Shown: piece after piece, positions 37,761 through 46,300 of the stretch
Layout: every line of letters starts with the position of its first letter
Position numbering within the stretch: the first letter of the stretch is position 1
Source: Allobosea sp. CRIB-10
GTDB taxonomy: Bacteria; Pseudomonadota; Alphaproteobacteria; Rhizobiales; Beijerinckiaceae
Length of the DNA stretch: 64,000 bases
NCBI RefSeq assembly: GCF_900112185.1
Contig: NZ_FOKP01000003.1
Location: 124,001 to 188,000, forward strand
Direction of reading: 5' to 3'
Position numbers and translations under genes: made by a program
The notes under the pieces: model-generated
The model's database searches: none
What the model saw: only the letters and a program-made list of their open reading frames with translations
Told to the model about the DNA's origin: nothing

Positions 37761-39130
37761 ACGCACCGCCAAAGCTCCAGCAGGCCGTCTTCGTCAGCGG
37801 CTCGACGCTGCGCCATGTCGCGGTGATGACCGGGACAGCCTCGGTCGGCCTGATCGCGATCTTCGTCGTCGACTTCCTGTCGCTGCTCTACGTGTCGCGC
37901 CTCGGCCGGCCCGAGGCGACGGCGGGCGTCGGCTACGCGACGATCGTTCTTTATTTGATGGTCTCCTTCAATGTGGGGCTGATGATCGCCGTGACCGCGC
38001 TGACGGCGCGGGCGCTCGGCGCCGGCGACCGTGAAGGCGCGCGCCGCATCGCCGGTTCGACGCTCGCGGCGACGACGATCTGTGGCCTGGTCTTGAGCCT
38101 GATCATGCTGCCGCTCCTGCCCTGGCTGTTGCCGAAGCTCGGCGCGCACGGAGAATCCCTTTCAGTCGCGACGTCCTTTCTTTGGATCACCTTGCCCTCG
38201 AATGCGCTGATGGCGCTCGGCATGGGGCTGTCCGGCGTCCTGCGCGCCGTCGGCGACGCCAAGCGGGCGATGTATGTCACTCTGGCCGGCGGCATCGTCA
38301 CGGCCGGACTCGATCCGCTGCTGATCTTCGGCCTGGGCCTCGGCCCCGACGGCGCCGCCTGGGCCACCGTGTTCTCGCGCATCGTCTTCCTCGCTGTTGG
38401 TTTCCAGGGCGCGCTTCGCGTGCACAGGATGATCGCCCGTCCGAGTTGGTCGGCCTTGCGCCGCGATGTCAGGCCAACCTTCGCGATCGCGACGCCGGCC
38501 ATCCTGACCAATCTCGCCAATCCGGTCGCGAATGCCTGCTTCTTCGGCATCATCGCCCGCTTCGGCGACCAGGCGATCGCGGCGAGCGCGATCATCGACC
38601 GGCTGGTGCCGGTGGCCTTCGGCGTGCTGTTCGCCTTGTCCGGCGCGGTCGGGCCGATCCTGGCGCAGAACTGGGGCGCGCAACGCTATGACCGAATGCG
38701 CCGGGCGCTGACCGATGCCGTCGGCTTCGCCGCAGCCTACGTCGCGATTGCCGGCCTGCTACTAGCCTTGCTGCGTCACCAGATCGCCGCGCTGTTCGGC
38801 ACCGGCGGCGAGACCGCCGAGCTCGTCGCCTTCTTCTGCCTGATCGCCGGGCCGATGTGGCTCTTCGTCGGCGCGCTCTTCGTCGCCAACGCCGCCTTCA
38901 ACAATCTCGGCATGCCGTTCTACTCGACCCTGTTCAGCTGGGGCCGCGCCACGCTCGGCACCGTGCCGCTCGCCTGGCTCGGCGCGCAGTACGCCGGACC
39001 CAAGGGCGCGCTCGCCGGATCGGCTCTCGGCGCAGTGCTGTTCGGCATTGCGGCGCTCATCACCGCCTATCGCAGCATCAGCCGGCTCGAGGGCGCGGCA
39101 CAGGCGGTCGCCAGACCATCGCTTGCCTGA
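37757..39130 (+). CDS. MATE family efflux transporter
   Basis: 457 residues, twelve membrane helices in two halves as in the NorM/DinF families. The GTG start overlaps the stop of the antiporter gene (GTGA). Helix 1 follows LRHVAVMTGTASVGLIAIFVV. The second half contains PILAQNWGAQRYDRM and, near the end, NAAFNNLGMPFYSTLFSWGR. Exports cationic drugs or metabolites with H+ or Na+; substrate unknown. Co-transcription with a K+/H+ antiporter is suggested by the overlap. Confidence 0.93.
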   Translation: MNAPPKLQQAVFVSGSTLRHVAVMTGTASVGLIAIFVVDFLSLLYVSRLGRPEATAGVGYATIVLYLMVSFNVGLMIAVTALTARALGAGDREGARRIAGSTLAATTICGLVLSLIMLPLLPWLLPKLGAHGESLSVATSFLWITLPSNALMALGMGLSGVLRAVGDAKRAMYVTLAGGIVTAGLDPLLIFGLGLGPDGAAWATVFSRIVFLAVGFQGALRVHRMIARPSWSALRRDVRPTFAIATPAILTNLANPVANACFFGIIARFGDQAIAASAIIDRLVPVAFGVLFALSGAVGPILAQNWGAQRYDRMRRALTDAVGFAAAYVAIAGLLLALLRHQIAALFGTGGETAELVAFFCLIAGPMWLFVGALFVANAAFNNLGMPFYSTLFSWGRATLGTVPLAWLGAQYAGPKGALAGSALGAVLFGIAALITAYRSISRLEGAAQAVARPSLA

Positions 39131-39185
39131 CGGCATGCGGCTGCTATCGTTTCCCGCGGATGAGCGGGCTGGTCCCGTTATAGCG

Positions 39186-39225
39186 TCGGACCGAAAAGTG
39201 GAATCCACTTTTCGGAATAATCCGA
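39186..39225. repeat. palindromic intergenic repeat
   Basis: Twelve-base arms CCGAAAAGTGGA (39191-39202) and TCCACTTTTCGG (39204-39215) with one base between, framed by TCGGA and TCCGA. A smaller palindrome, ATCAC-AAT-GTGAT, follows. From memory this core is one of the frequent dispersed repeats of Hyphomicrobiales intergenic DNA. It lies between the MATE and DUF937 genes on the same strand. Confidence 0.85.
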
Positions 39226-39294
39226 TGCGATCACAATGTGATAGATCATCGTAACCGCGTCCGGTCGGACGCGCGATGATCTGGGGAGCGCGCC

Positions 39295-40191
39295 ATGATG
39301 AACCTGTTCGAGATGATGCAATCGGCCCAGAACGGCCAGGCCATGCAGAACCTGGCGCGGCAGTACGGGCTCTCGATGCAGCAGACGCAGGCGGCGCTCG
39401 ACGCGCTGCTGCCGGCCTTCACCATGGGGCTGCAGCGCCAGACCCAGAACCCTTACGCCTTCGGCAACCTGGCGCAGATGATGACGGCAACGCCGTTCGG
39501 CCAGATGTACGACAGTGACGGCGACGGCATTCCCGACCGGGCGATGCCGCTCGGCCAGGACGTGATGAGCCAACTCTTCGGCTCGAAGGAGGTCGCCAAC
39601 GCCGTCGCGGCGCAGGCGGCTGCGACGAGCGGTGTCGGCCAGGCGATCCTGAAGCAGATGCTGCCGGTGATCGCCTCGATCGTGATGGGCGGGCTGTTCA
39701 AGTCGGTGAACAATCAGGGGCTGGGCGGCATTCTCGGCCAGTTCGCCGAGATGATGCGCGGCCAGATGCCGGGCATGCAGCCCCAGGCGCAACAGCCGAA
39801 CGCGGCCAATCCCTGGGAGCAGATTCTCGGCGGCATGTTCGGCGGGCAGAGGCCGCCGGCCGGCCAGGCCCAGGGCGGCGGTCCCTTCGGCGGGGGGACG
39901 GCGGGCATGCCGGATATGGGCAACATCTTCGGCCAGATCCTCGGCGGCATGTTCGGCGGCGCGCAGGGGCAGGCCCCGCAGAGCAGCCCGCAGCCGGCAC
40001 CGAAATCGCGCCGGCCTGCGCCCGAACCCGAGCCGGAGGCGCAGCCCGCCGGTCCGGCCAGCCCCGGCTCGATCGGGCTCGATGCGCTGAACCAGATGTT
40101 CGAGCACGGCCGCCAGGTCCAGTCGAGCCAGCAGGACGCGCTGCGCTCGATCTTCGAGACCATGCTCGGCGGCGGCCAGCGCAAGGCCTGA
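39295..40191 (+). CDS. DUF937 domain protein
   Basis: 298 residues; GGGGAG precedes two consecutive ATGs. The N-terminal half (about 1-120) is the Gln/Met/Ala-rich DUF937 helical bundle (starting MMNLFEMMQSAQNGQAMQNL), including a DSDGDGIPD calcium-loop-like stretch near residue 66. The second half is low complexity, Gly/Pro/Gln-rich, with the unit QILGGMFGG twice (about residues 176 and 221). No signal peptide. Function unknown. Single gene. Confidence 0.85.
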   Translation: MMNLFEMMQSAQNGQAMQNLARQYGLSMQQTQAALDALLPAFTMGLQRQTQNPYAFGNLAQMMTATPFGQMYDSDGDGIPDRAMPLGQDVMSQLFGSKEVANAVAAQAAATSGVGQAILKQMLPVIASIVMGGLFKSVNNQGLGGILGQFAEMMRGQMPGMQPQAQQPNAANPWEQILGGMFGGQRPPAGQAQGGGPFGGGTAGMPDMGNIFGQILGGMFGGAQGQAPQSSPQPAPKSRRPAPEPEPEAQPAGPASPGSIGLDALNQMFEHGRQVQSSQQDALRSIFETMLGGGQRKA

Positions 40192-40201
40192 CCGGCAAGC
40201 G

Positions 40202-40225
40202 AACGGCGGCCTCAAGGCCGCCGTT
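40202..40225. terminator. hairpin between convergent genes
   Basis: Perfect 10-base arms AACGGCGGCC and GGCCGCCGTT with a TCAA loop, between the ends of the DUF937 and chemoreceptor genes. No T-run on either strand, so a weak bidirectional terminator at best. Confidence 0.5.
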
Positions 40226-40251
40226 CATCAATCCCGGTGATGTGATCCAGC

Positions 40252-42144
40252 TCAGGCGCGCAGGCGCTCGTCCCATTTATAAACGTCTTCTGCCACCGGG
40301 GCGCTCGCCCGCGAAAGCCCATCGCTGCCGGTGCGGAAGCTGGCGACCAGCTGGTTGAGCCGCCCGATCTGACTGCTGAGCGAGGTCGCGGAAGCGGCGC
40401 TTTCCTCTGCCAGCGCCGCATTCTGCTGCGTCATCTCGTCCATATGGGCGACGGTCTGGCTCATCTCGTCGATGCCGTTGGCTTGCTCGGCTGCGGCAGC
40501 TGAGATGTCCGAGACAGTGGCCGAAACCTTTTTCGAGGCCTCGACGATCCGGTTGAGCGCCTCGCCGGCGGCCCGGACCAGTCCCACACCCTGCTCGACC
40601 TCGGCGCCCGATTCGCCGATCAGCCCCTTGATGTCTTTGGCGGCGTCAGCCGAGCGCTGCGCCAGCGTCCTGACTTCGGATGCGACGACGGCGAAACCCT
40701 TGCCGGCATCGCCGGCGCGGGCCGCCTCGACGGCGGCGTTCAGAGCCAGCAGATTGGTCTGGAAGGCGATCTCGTCGATCACCGAGGTGATGTCGGAGAT
40801 CTTGCGCGAGGTATGTTCGATCCGCGCCATGGCATCGACCGCCTGGCTGGCCACCGCCCCGCCATTGACCGCGACGTCGGTCGCCTCGTTGGCGAGTTGC
40901 ACGGCCTGACGCGAGGCTTGCGCCGAGGCCTTGACCGAGGCGGCGAGCTGCTCGGTGGTAGCGGCGGTCTCCTCCAGCGAGGAGGCCTGCTCCTCGGTCC
41001 GCTTCGAGAGATCGTCGGCGCCGGAATTGATCTCGCGGGCGGCGTTGCCGACGTCGATCGAGGTCGCCTGGATGGTCGCGATTGTCTGCGCCAGATGGCT
41101 GACGGCGGCGTTGAAGTCCTGCTTCAGCGCGACATAGTCGGCGGCGACCTCCTCCTCGACGCGGGCGCCGAGATCGCCCTGCGAGAGTCGGGTCAGACCT
41201 TCGGCCAGCGCCCTGACCACGATCGCCTGCTCGGCGGCGAGGCGCTGCTGCACCGCTGCCGCGCCGGCGCGTTCCGCGTCACTCTCCAGACGCTGGCGCT
41301 CGGCAGCGGCGCGGCCGGCTTCCGTCTCGCTTTCGAGGCGCTGGACGGCCAGGCCGTTCTCCCGGAACACCTGGACAGCACGGGCCATCTCGCCGACCTC
41401 GTCCTTGCGATCCTGGCCCTCGACCTCGGCGGCATAGTCACCGTTGGCGATCTGGCCCATACGCGCTTTCAGCCGCTCCAGTGGACGCGTGATCGCGCCG
41501 GTGGTCAAAAGCGCACCGCCGAGCAGGCCGAGCAAGGTCCCGGCGACGCTGAGGCCGATCACGACCATGGTGACGCGGCGTGCATCAGCAGCCAGTACGT
41601 CCGAGGTCGCCTCGGTATCCTTCCTGATCTCGTCGTTGACCTTGGCCGCGGCGCCGGCGATCTCGCTGATCGTCTTGTCGAGCTGCGACATGATCGATAG
41701 CGCCGGCAGGTCCTCGTCGCGAGCGGCCTGGGCGATGATCTGGTCGATATCGGACTTGGTCGCCTGCAGGCGACGGCTGAGTTCGTCGAAGCTCTCGGCC
41801 CGCTGCGGGAAGCTGATCTTGGCCTCGACCAGCGCCTGGAGCGAGGCCGCATAGGCGGTCTTGACCTTCTCGATGCTGGTCGTGTTCTGCTTCATGAACT
41901 CGGGATAGGCAATCGCCTGGTAGAGATTGCCGACGATCTCGGTCATGCCGCTGGCAGCGCGAGCCGAATCGAGGATGGCGGCGGCACGCTGCGAAACCAG
42001 ATCGGAATAGGTCTTCTCGATCTTGCCGAACTCGAAGGCGCCATAGACGGCCGAGCCGATGCCGATCGCTCCCATCACCAGCATCGGGATGGCGATCTTG
42101 GTCCGGAATCTCAGGTCATGCAGGCGGAAGCGAAAGCGTCGCAT
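40252..42144 (-). CDS. methyl-accepting chemotaxis protein
   Basis: Transmembrane chemoreceptor of 630 residues. Membrane helix 1 (about 16-36), a periplasmic four-helix-bundle sensor (about 37-190), helix 2 (about 191-215), a HAMP domain (about 216-268), a second HAMP-like linker (about 320-370), and the signalling coiled coil with its tip [20 protein letters not shown]. Methylation regions flank the tip. A start 18 codons earlier exists but precedes the helix with unneeded sequence. No CheW-type pentapeptide tail is seen. The ligand cannot be told. Confidence 0.95.
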   Translation of the reverse strand: MRRFRFRLHDLRFRTKIAIPMLVMGAIGIGSAVYGAFEFGKIEKTYSDLVSQRAAAILDSARAASGMTEIVGNLYQAIAYPEFMKQNTTSIEKVKTAYAASLQALVEAKISFPQRAESFDELSRRLQATKSDIDQIIAQAARDEDLPALSIMSQLDKTISEIAGAAAKVNDEIRKDTEATSDVLAADARRVTMVVIGLSVAGTLLGLLGGALLTTGAITRPLERLKARMGQIANGDYAAEVEGQDRKDEVGEMARAVQVFRENGLAVQRLESETEAGRAAAERQRLESDAERAGAAAVQQRLAAEQAIVVRALAEGLTRLSQGDLGARVEEEVAADYVALKQDFNAAVSHLAQTIATIQATSIDVGNAAREINSGADDLSKRTEEQASSLEETAATTEQLAASVKASAQASRQAVQLANEATDVAVNGGAVASQAVDAMARIEHTSRKISDITSVIDEIAFQTNLLALNAAVEAARAGDAGKGFAVVASEVRTLAQRSADAAKDIKGLIGESGAEVEQGVGLVRAAGEALNRIVEASKKVSATVSDISAAAAEQANGIDEMSQTVAHMDEMTQQNAALAEESAASATSLSSQIGRLNQLVASFRTGSDGLSRASAPVAEDVYKWDERLRA

Positions 42145-42332
42145 GGAAAACCCCGGGGCGAGGGATCGGTGCGCCGTGCTCGGCGCAATGCGGCGCAAAT
42201 GTGTCTGAACTTGCTGAATGAAGCGTTACGCCATCCGTATGGCGATTAACGATCGCCGCGCGGCTGCGGTCGCGGCACGAAAAAGGGCGGCAGCCGAAGC
42301 CACCGCCCGCAGGGACGCGTCACGCCAAGGGG

Positions 42333-42698
42333 TCAGGCGTTGCACGCGATCTTGATCTCCTTCGCGCTCGGACGAGCCGCGGCCTGGATCACCACGGGAC
42401 GTCGAACCCCGGCCTCTCGCCGGTGCGCAGCCGCCGACTGCTGCTGGTTGGAGCGGGCCTGCAGCACGCTCGACGGATCGCTCAGCCATGAGACCGCGAG
42501 CGCGCCATCGATGTCGGAGCGGACGAGGCCGATATCCTTCAGTCCACGCTCGTCGAGCTCGCTGAGGCGCATCACCTCGCGGCGGTGCACGAAAGCGCGC
42601 ACCAGATTCTTCGTGCCCGTGACCATCAGGACGGCGGCACGCGCCGCGCCGCCGGCAACGGCAGACAAGGTCTTCGTGACGAAGGTCATGACCAGCAT
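42333..42698 (-). CDS. DUF1127 domain protein
   Basis: 121 residues from an ATG preceded by AGGAGG. The DUF1127 core (LVRAFVHRREVMRLSELDERGLKDIGLVRSDID) lies in the middle after a short helix. The C-terminal ~45 residues are an Arg/Gln/Ala-rich extension longer than in the usual ~50-residue DUF1127 proteins. Some DUF1127 proteins are RNA-related regulators of phosphate and carbon use in Agrobacterium. It is divergent from a LysR gene, suggesting that regulator controls it. Confidence 0.85.
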   Translation of the reverse strand: MLVMTFVTKTLSAVAGGAARAAVLMVTGTKNLVRAFVHRREVMRLSELDERGLKDIGLVRSDIDGALAVSWLSDPSSVLQARSNQQQSAAAHRREAGVRRPVVIQAAARPSAKEIKIACNA

Positions 42699-42864
42699 GA
42701 CAGCCTCCTCGGGGTTGGACGGTTCATGCTCCACCCGGATCGCGACATCGGCCGGCAGGAGCGGGACAGTGACCAAACGATAACTCCACGCTGGTCATCA
42801 GCCAAACGAATGGTTATGATGTTTAGCACAACCGATCTTGATGAACCTCTGGGAGGAGGCCGGC

Positions 42865-43746
42865 ATGGCCCATGTGCTCGACGCCGATCAGCTCAAGACC
42901 TTCGTCGCCATCGCCGACACCGGCTCCTTCACCCGCGCCGCCGAGATCGTGTTCAAGACGCAATCGGCCGTTTCAATGCAGATGAAGCGGCTTGAGGAAC
43001 GCGTCGGCCGGCCGCTCTTCGGCCGCGACGGACGCCACGCCAAGCTGACCGAGGATGGCGAGCGCCTGCTCGACTATGCTCGCCGCATCGTCCGGCTCAA
43101 CCTCGAATGCGTCGCGAGCTTCACCGAGGCCGATCTCAAGGGCCGCATCCGGCTCGGCGTGCCCGACGACTATGCCGATCGCTACCTGCCGGAGATCCTG
43201 GCGCGCTTCGCGCACTCCAATCCGCGCACCGAGGTCACCGTGGTCTGCGAGCCGACGCCGATGCTGGCGGAGCGTATCGGGTCGGGCGACATCGACCTTG
43301 CCATCATCACCCATGTCGAGGGTCGCGGCCAGGGCGAGATCATCCGGATCGAGCCGCTGCTCTGGGTGACCTCGGCGCGCCATTGCGTCCACGAGGAGGA
43401 CCCGCTGCCCCTGGCGCTGGGACGGCCGACCTGCAATTGGCGCCAGGCGGCGGTCGAGGCGCTGGAAAGCAAGGGACGGCGCTTCCGCGTGCTCTATGCC
43501 AGTTGGAACTCGACCGCGGTCGGCGCGGCGGTTGTGGCGGGGCTCGCCGTCTCGGTGCTGCCGGAAAGCGCTGTCAGGCCGGGCATGCGCATCCTTGGGC
43601 CGGCGGAAGGCTTCTCCACCCTGCCCTCCTGCAAGATCGGCCTGCTGCGCACGCGGCACGACCCATCGATTCTGTCGAACCCACTCGCCGAGCACATCAT
43701 CCAGAGCCTGGACAACCTGCAGAGCTTCAAGGTGGCGGCGGAGTAG
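42865..43746 (+). CDS. LysR family transcriptional regulator
   Basis: 293 residues from the ATG with GGGAGGAGG eight bases upstream. Starts at TTG or ATG eight to nine codons earlier have no such site. N-terminal winged helix-turn-helix (QLKTFVAIADTGSFTRAAE, then SAVSMQMKRLEERVGRPLF), then the periplasmic-binding-like effector domain (about 90-290). Shares its upstream region with the DUF1127 gene, where an 8-base direct repeat (CCAAACGA) occurs twice. Effector unknown. Confidence 0.95.
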   Translation: MAHVLDADQLKTFVAIADTGSFTRAAEIVFKTQSAVSMQMKRLEERVGRPLFGRDGRHAKLTEDGERLLDYARRIVRLNLECVASFTEADLKGRIRLGVPDDYADRYLPEILARFAHSNPRTEVTVVCEPTPMLAERIGSGDIDLAIITHVEGRGQGEIIRIEPLLWVTSARHCVHEEDPLPLALGRPTCNWRQAAVEALESKGRRFRVLYASWNSTAVGAAVVAGLAVSVLPESAVRPGMRILGPAEGFSTLPSCKIGLLRTRHDPSILSNPLAEHIIQSLDNLQSFKVAAE

Positions 43747-43758
43747 GCGAGCAGGCGC

Positions 43759-44301
43759 TTATGGCGCTGGGGGGCGATAGCTGAGAACGACTTTGAACGA
43801 GCGGAAATCCTTGGTCGTGAACCCCCAGTCGTTGGCCAAGCCGAGAATGATGGGCTGATGGGTGTAGGTCGCGACAACCGCCACGCCTTTGTCTTTATTC
43901 TCCAATCTCCCCATGGCGTCGGCATTCACGTCCGTTGGCAGATACGTCATGTATCCGCCGATCTCTTCGACACGGTTGTTGTCCTTGGTGAAGTAGGCCA
44001 TCACGATTTGAACCGTCCCAAGTTTTGGGGCGATGTTCGCGCGCCTTGCGAGAATCGAGTCCATTACGGGAATAGCGCATCCTGGAGCGCCTTTGCAGGC
44101 TGCCAAGACTTGCGCAACCTCAGCCGTCACCCGATTCAAGTCGCGCCGAATCGTGATCGCCTGAGTCACGTCGACGGCCCCCGAGAGCATGGTGAACATA
44201 CCCATGCCGATCAGGGCGAACTCGACGGCCGCGACACCGCTCTGATCGCTGACCAGATTGCGCCGCTTTGCGCGTCGGAACATGCTGGAGAACAGCTTCA
44301 T
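43759..44301 (-). CDS. TadE-like pseudopilin (third gene of a trio)
   Basis: 180 residues from the ATG that overlaps the previous stop (TGATG). A short basic N-terminus precedes the membrane helix with SGVAAVEFALIGMGMF (about 21-36), where the Glu27 after the small residues is the pilin-like +5 position. The rest is an extracytoplasmic domain with a Cys pair (CKGAPGC). TadE/TadG proteins are minor pilins of tight-adherence pili. No TadA/B/C, CpaB/C or Flp gene is in the window. Confidence 0.85.
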   Translation of the reverse strand: MKLFSSMFRRAKRRNLVSDQSGVAAVEFALIGMGMFTMLSGAVDVTQAITIRRDLNRVTAEVAQVLAACKGAPGCAIPVMDSILARRANIAPKLGTVQIVMAYFTKDNNRVEEIGGYMTYLPTDVNADAMGRLENKDKGVAVVATYTHQPIILGLANDWGFTTKDFRSFKVVLSYRPPAP

Positions 44302-44786
44302 CACGGCCTCGTATATAAGGCGGCCGCGGCAACATGGAGCGTTGGCAGGCCTGGGACGAAGGTCAAGACTCGAGCTCTTGCCCGGATCAGCATCACGGTT
44401 CCCGAAGCTCCCGCGACAAAGACCGCTCCCGCGACCGGTTGCGCACTCGTTGAGTAACTCGCCAGGGGCTGGGTCTCCAGCAGCAGATTGGCTGCACAGT
44501 CGTCGAGCGCGATCATTCGCCCGCAAATCTGCGCAGCGACCTGGGTACGATTGCCAGCATAAGTGCCGGCGGTCCGGCCGGTCGCTGCTTCCGACACGGC
44601 GTCATGGAGATACATCTGCGCCGTGAAAGCGAGTGCGAACTGGATGATGCCGAGCATCGAGGCGATGAAGATCAGGCCGATGAAGGCAAACTCGACCGCG
44701 GTCGAGCCCGCAACGTCGCGGCCAAATCGCCCAAGCCGCGCCGCCAATCGCTTCGCATCGATCCGTGGAAACGTGCTTCTGACCAT
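44301..44786 (-). CDS. TadE-like pseudopilin (second gene of the trio)
   Basis: 161 residues, ATG after GGAG. The pilin-like helix contains GSTAVEFAFIGLIFI (about 27-41, Glu32 at the conserved position). The periplasmic part has two Cys (CGRMIALDDC) that may pair. Its stop overlaps the third gene by one base, and it starts 12 bases past the TadG-like gene. A start 11 codons upstream overlaps the previous gene and is less likely. Confidence 0.87.
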   Translation of the reverse strand: MVRSTFPRIDAKRLAARLGRFGRDVAGSTAVEFAFIGLIFIASMLGIIQFALAFTAQMYLHDAVSEAATGRTAGTYAGNRTQVAAQICGRMIALDDCAANLLLETQPLASYSTSAQPVAGAVFVAGASGTVMLIRARARVLTFVPGLPTLHVAAAALYTRP

Positions 44787-44797
44787 GCGGCGCTCCG

Positions 44798-45898
44798 TCA
44801 CGGACAAGTGCCGCTGCAAAAGCGGATATAGTCAATCAGGCCGCCATAGGTGTCCTCACGGCCAGCGGCCTGGAAGAAGATGCGATAGGTCCCCGCCGTT
44901 GTGACTTTCAACGGTATCTTCCGCTCGGTCCACTTGTCGGTGTGCACGCAAACATCGACCTGATCGGTGGCCTTGTCCACGTCTTTGGAAGGCGTCGAAT
45001 AGCTACCCGATTTCTTCTGGAAGAAGACTTCGATGCGGTTGGTCTTCTCTCGCCAATCCGCCGCCTTGAGCTTGTCCCATACCGTTTGCGCATCGGTCTT
45101 GTAGGCGCACAACGTCTGGCTGCCATAGGCTGGATTGCGCTCTCGCGCGATATACCAGTAGCTCAGCTCGTAGTCGCCCTTCGCAAGGTTCGTGAACTCG
45201 CGCCACATGCTCGAATTGGTCTTGCAGCCCGATGTGTAGCAGTGCGAATCCAGCTCGGCGAAGAAGTTACCGAAGCGGATCGTGTTGGCCGCGAGCTCAG
45301 GGATACCGTTGATCTCGATACCGCCCTGGTTGCTCTGCGTCGTCCAGCCATTCCAGTTCTTCAAAACGGTCCAGCTGTTCGAAGCAACGTTATGGCCGGT
45401 CTCCCAGGATTCCATGAACAGGACCGTGCCCGGCCCAACGGGTTCACCAGACCCACCAGGCGTACCCAGCACGTAACCGCAGCGACGCTCCACCCGAAGC
45501 GCTATGGTGTCATAGCCCAGTATGCCGCCGAATGAGTTTGTGCTTGTCGCGGTCGCAACGGCGGTGATGACATTGTTCGCGAGCGTACTTGTCACGGTGA
45601 TGCCACTGACGCCAGACAGGGAAATGCCGGCGACCCGGCCCCTGATTTCAGTATTGGCGAGCGGAGTATAATCCTTTTTTGGATCAGCCCCTGTCTTGTA
45701 CGACTGAGAATTGATCTTGAGCGCCGCTTCCCGGCAGCCGATCTCGACCTCGTTGGCGATATGCTGGCGGCGGGACGCTGCCTGGCTGAAATCGATGCCG
45801 CCACCGACCGCGAGCGCAATCACCGGCACAGACATGCCGAACATCAGCGCGCTGACACCGCGTGTATCTTTCAGGAAGGATCGGAACAGGCCGGACAT
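44798..45898 (-). CDS. TadG-like pseudopilin with a large C-terminal beta domain
   Basis: 366 residues. The N-terminal ~45 carry the TadE/TadG-type helix (RGVSALMFGMSVPVIALAVG, with Met where most pseudopilins have Glu), followed by a TadG-like region to about 155. The remaining ~200 residues form an apparently beta-rich domain (VLFMESWETGHNVASNSWTV, then WNGWTTQ and GGLIDYIRF) with paired Cys. It resembles a jelly-roll carbohydrate-binding or DUF642-type domain, an inference from Trp/Gly patterns. First gene of the trio. Confidence 0.8.
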   Translation of the reverse strand: MSGLFRSFLKDTRGVSALMFGMSVPVIALAVGGGIDFSQAASRRQHIANEVEIGCREAALKINSQSYKTGADPKKDYTPLANTEIRGRVAGISLSGVSGITVTSTLANNVITAVATATSTNSFGGILGYDTIALRVERRCGYVLGTPGGSGEPVGPGTVLFMESWETGHNVASNSWTVLKNWNGWTTQSNQGGIEINGIPELAANTIRFGNFFAELDSHCYTSGCKTNSSMWREFTNLAKGDYELSYWYIARERNPAYGSQTLCAYKTDAQTVWDKLKAADWREKTNRIEVFFQKKSGSYSTPSKDVDKATDQVDVCVHTDKWTERKIPLKVTTAGTYRIFFQAAGREDTYGGLIDYIRFCSGTCP

Positions 45899-46300
45899 CG
45901 GAGGGCCTCGCAAACGCTACAGGCAAGCAACGGGACGATTGCCGGAACGCTAGGCGCAACGCGATTGAGAAAACCTTTCCAGGACCTGTGAATGTCTCTG
46001 GTATCGCTGGGAAATCCGCCTGATCGCATGATCTTCGGGCGGTATGGTAAAATGCAGTTAAAACTGAATGGAGAGTCGACACAGGCTCAGGCGCCGCCCG
46101 GCCGCAGTGATCAAGCAGGGGCTCTCAACTGGGGCGTCGAGCCGGATGCCGGCCAGTTCGGCGCCAACAGCGCTGAAGCGCGGCAATCGCCGTGGCCGGA
46201 ACTAAAACCATAGTCGGGCACGGCCGCAGCCGGACGCGCCCCGCTCTGACCATTGCGCGGAAGCCGAAGGCGAGCGTTCCGCACGTTTGTCAAGCCGCGG
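45899..46300. other. intergenic region upstream of the pseudopilin genes
   Basis: About 400 bases between gshA (its 3' side) and the TadG-like gene. It should contain the promoter of the trio on the minus strand, but no clear consensus was found. A plus-strand frame (45992-46213) is open but has no coding character. Confidence 0.35.

Noticed and set aside
45992..46213. Plus-strand frame of 73 codons between the pseudopilin genes and gshA
   Set aside because: No coding character or ribosome site, and no partner genes.
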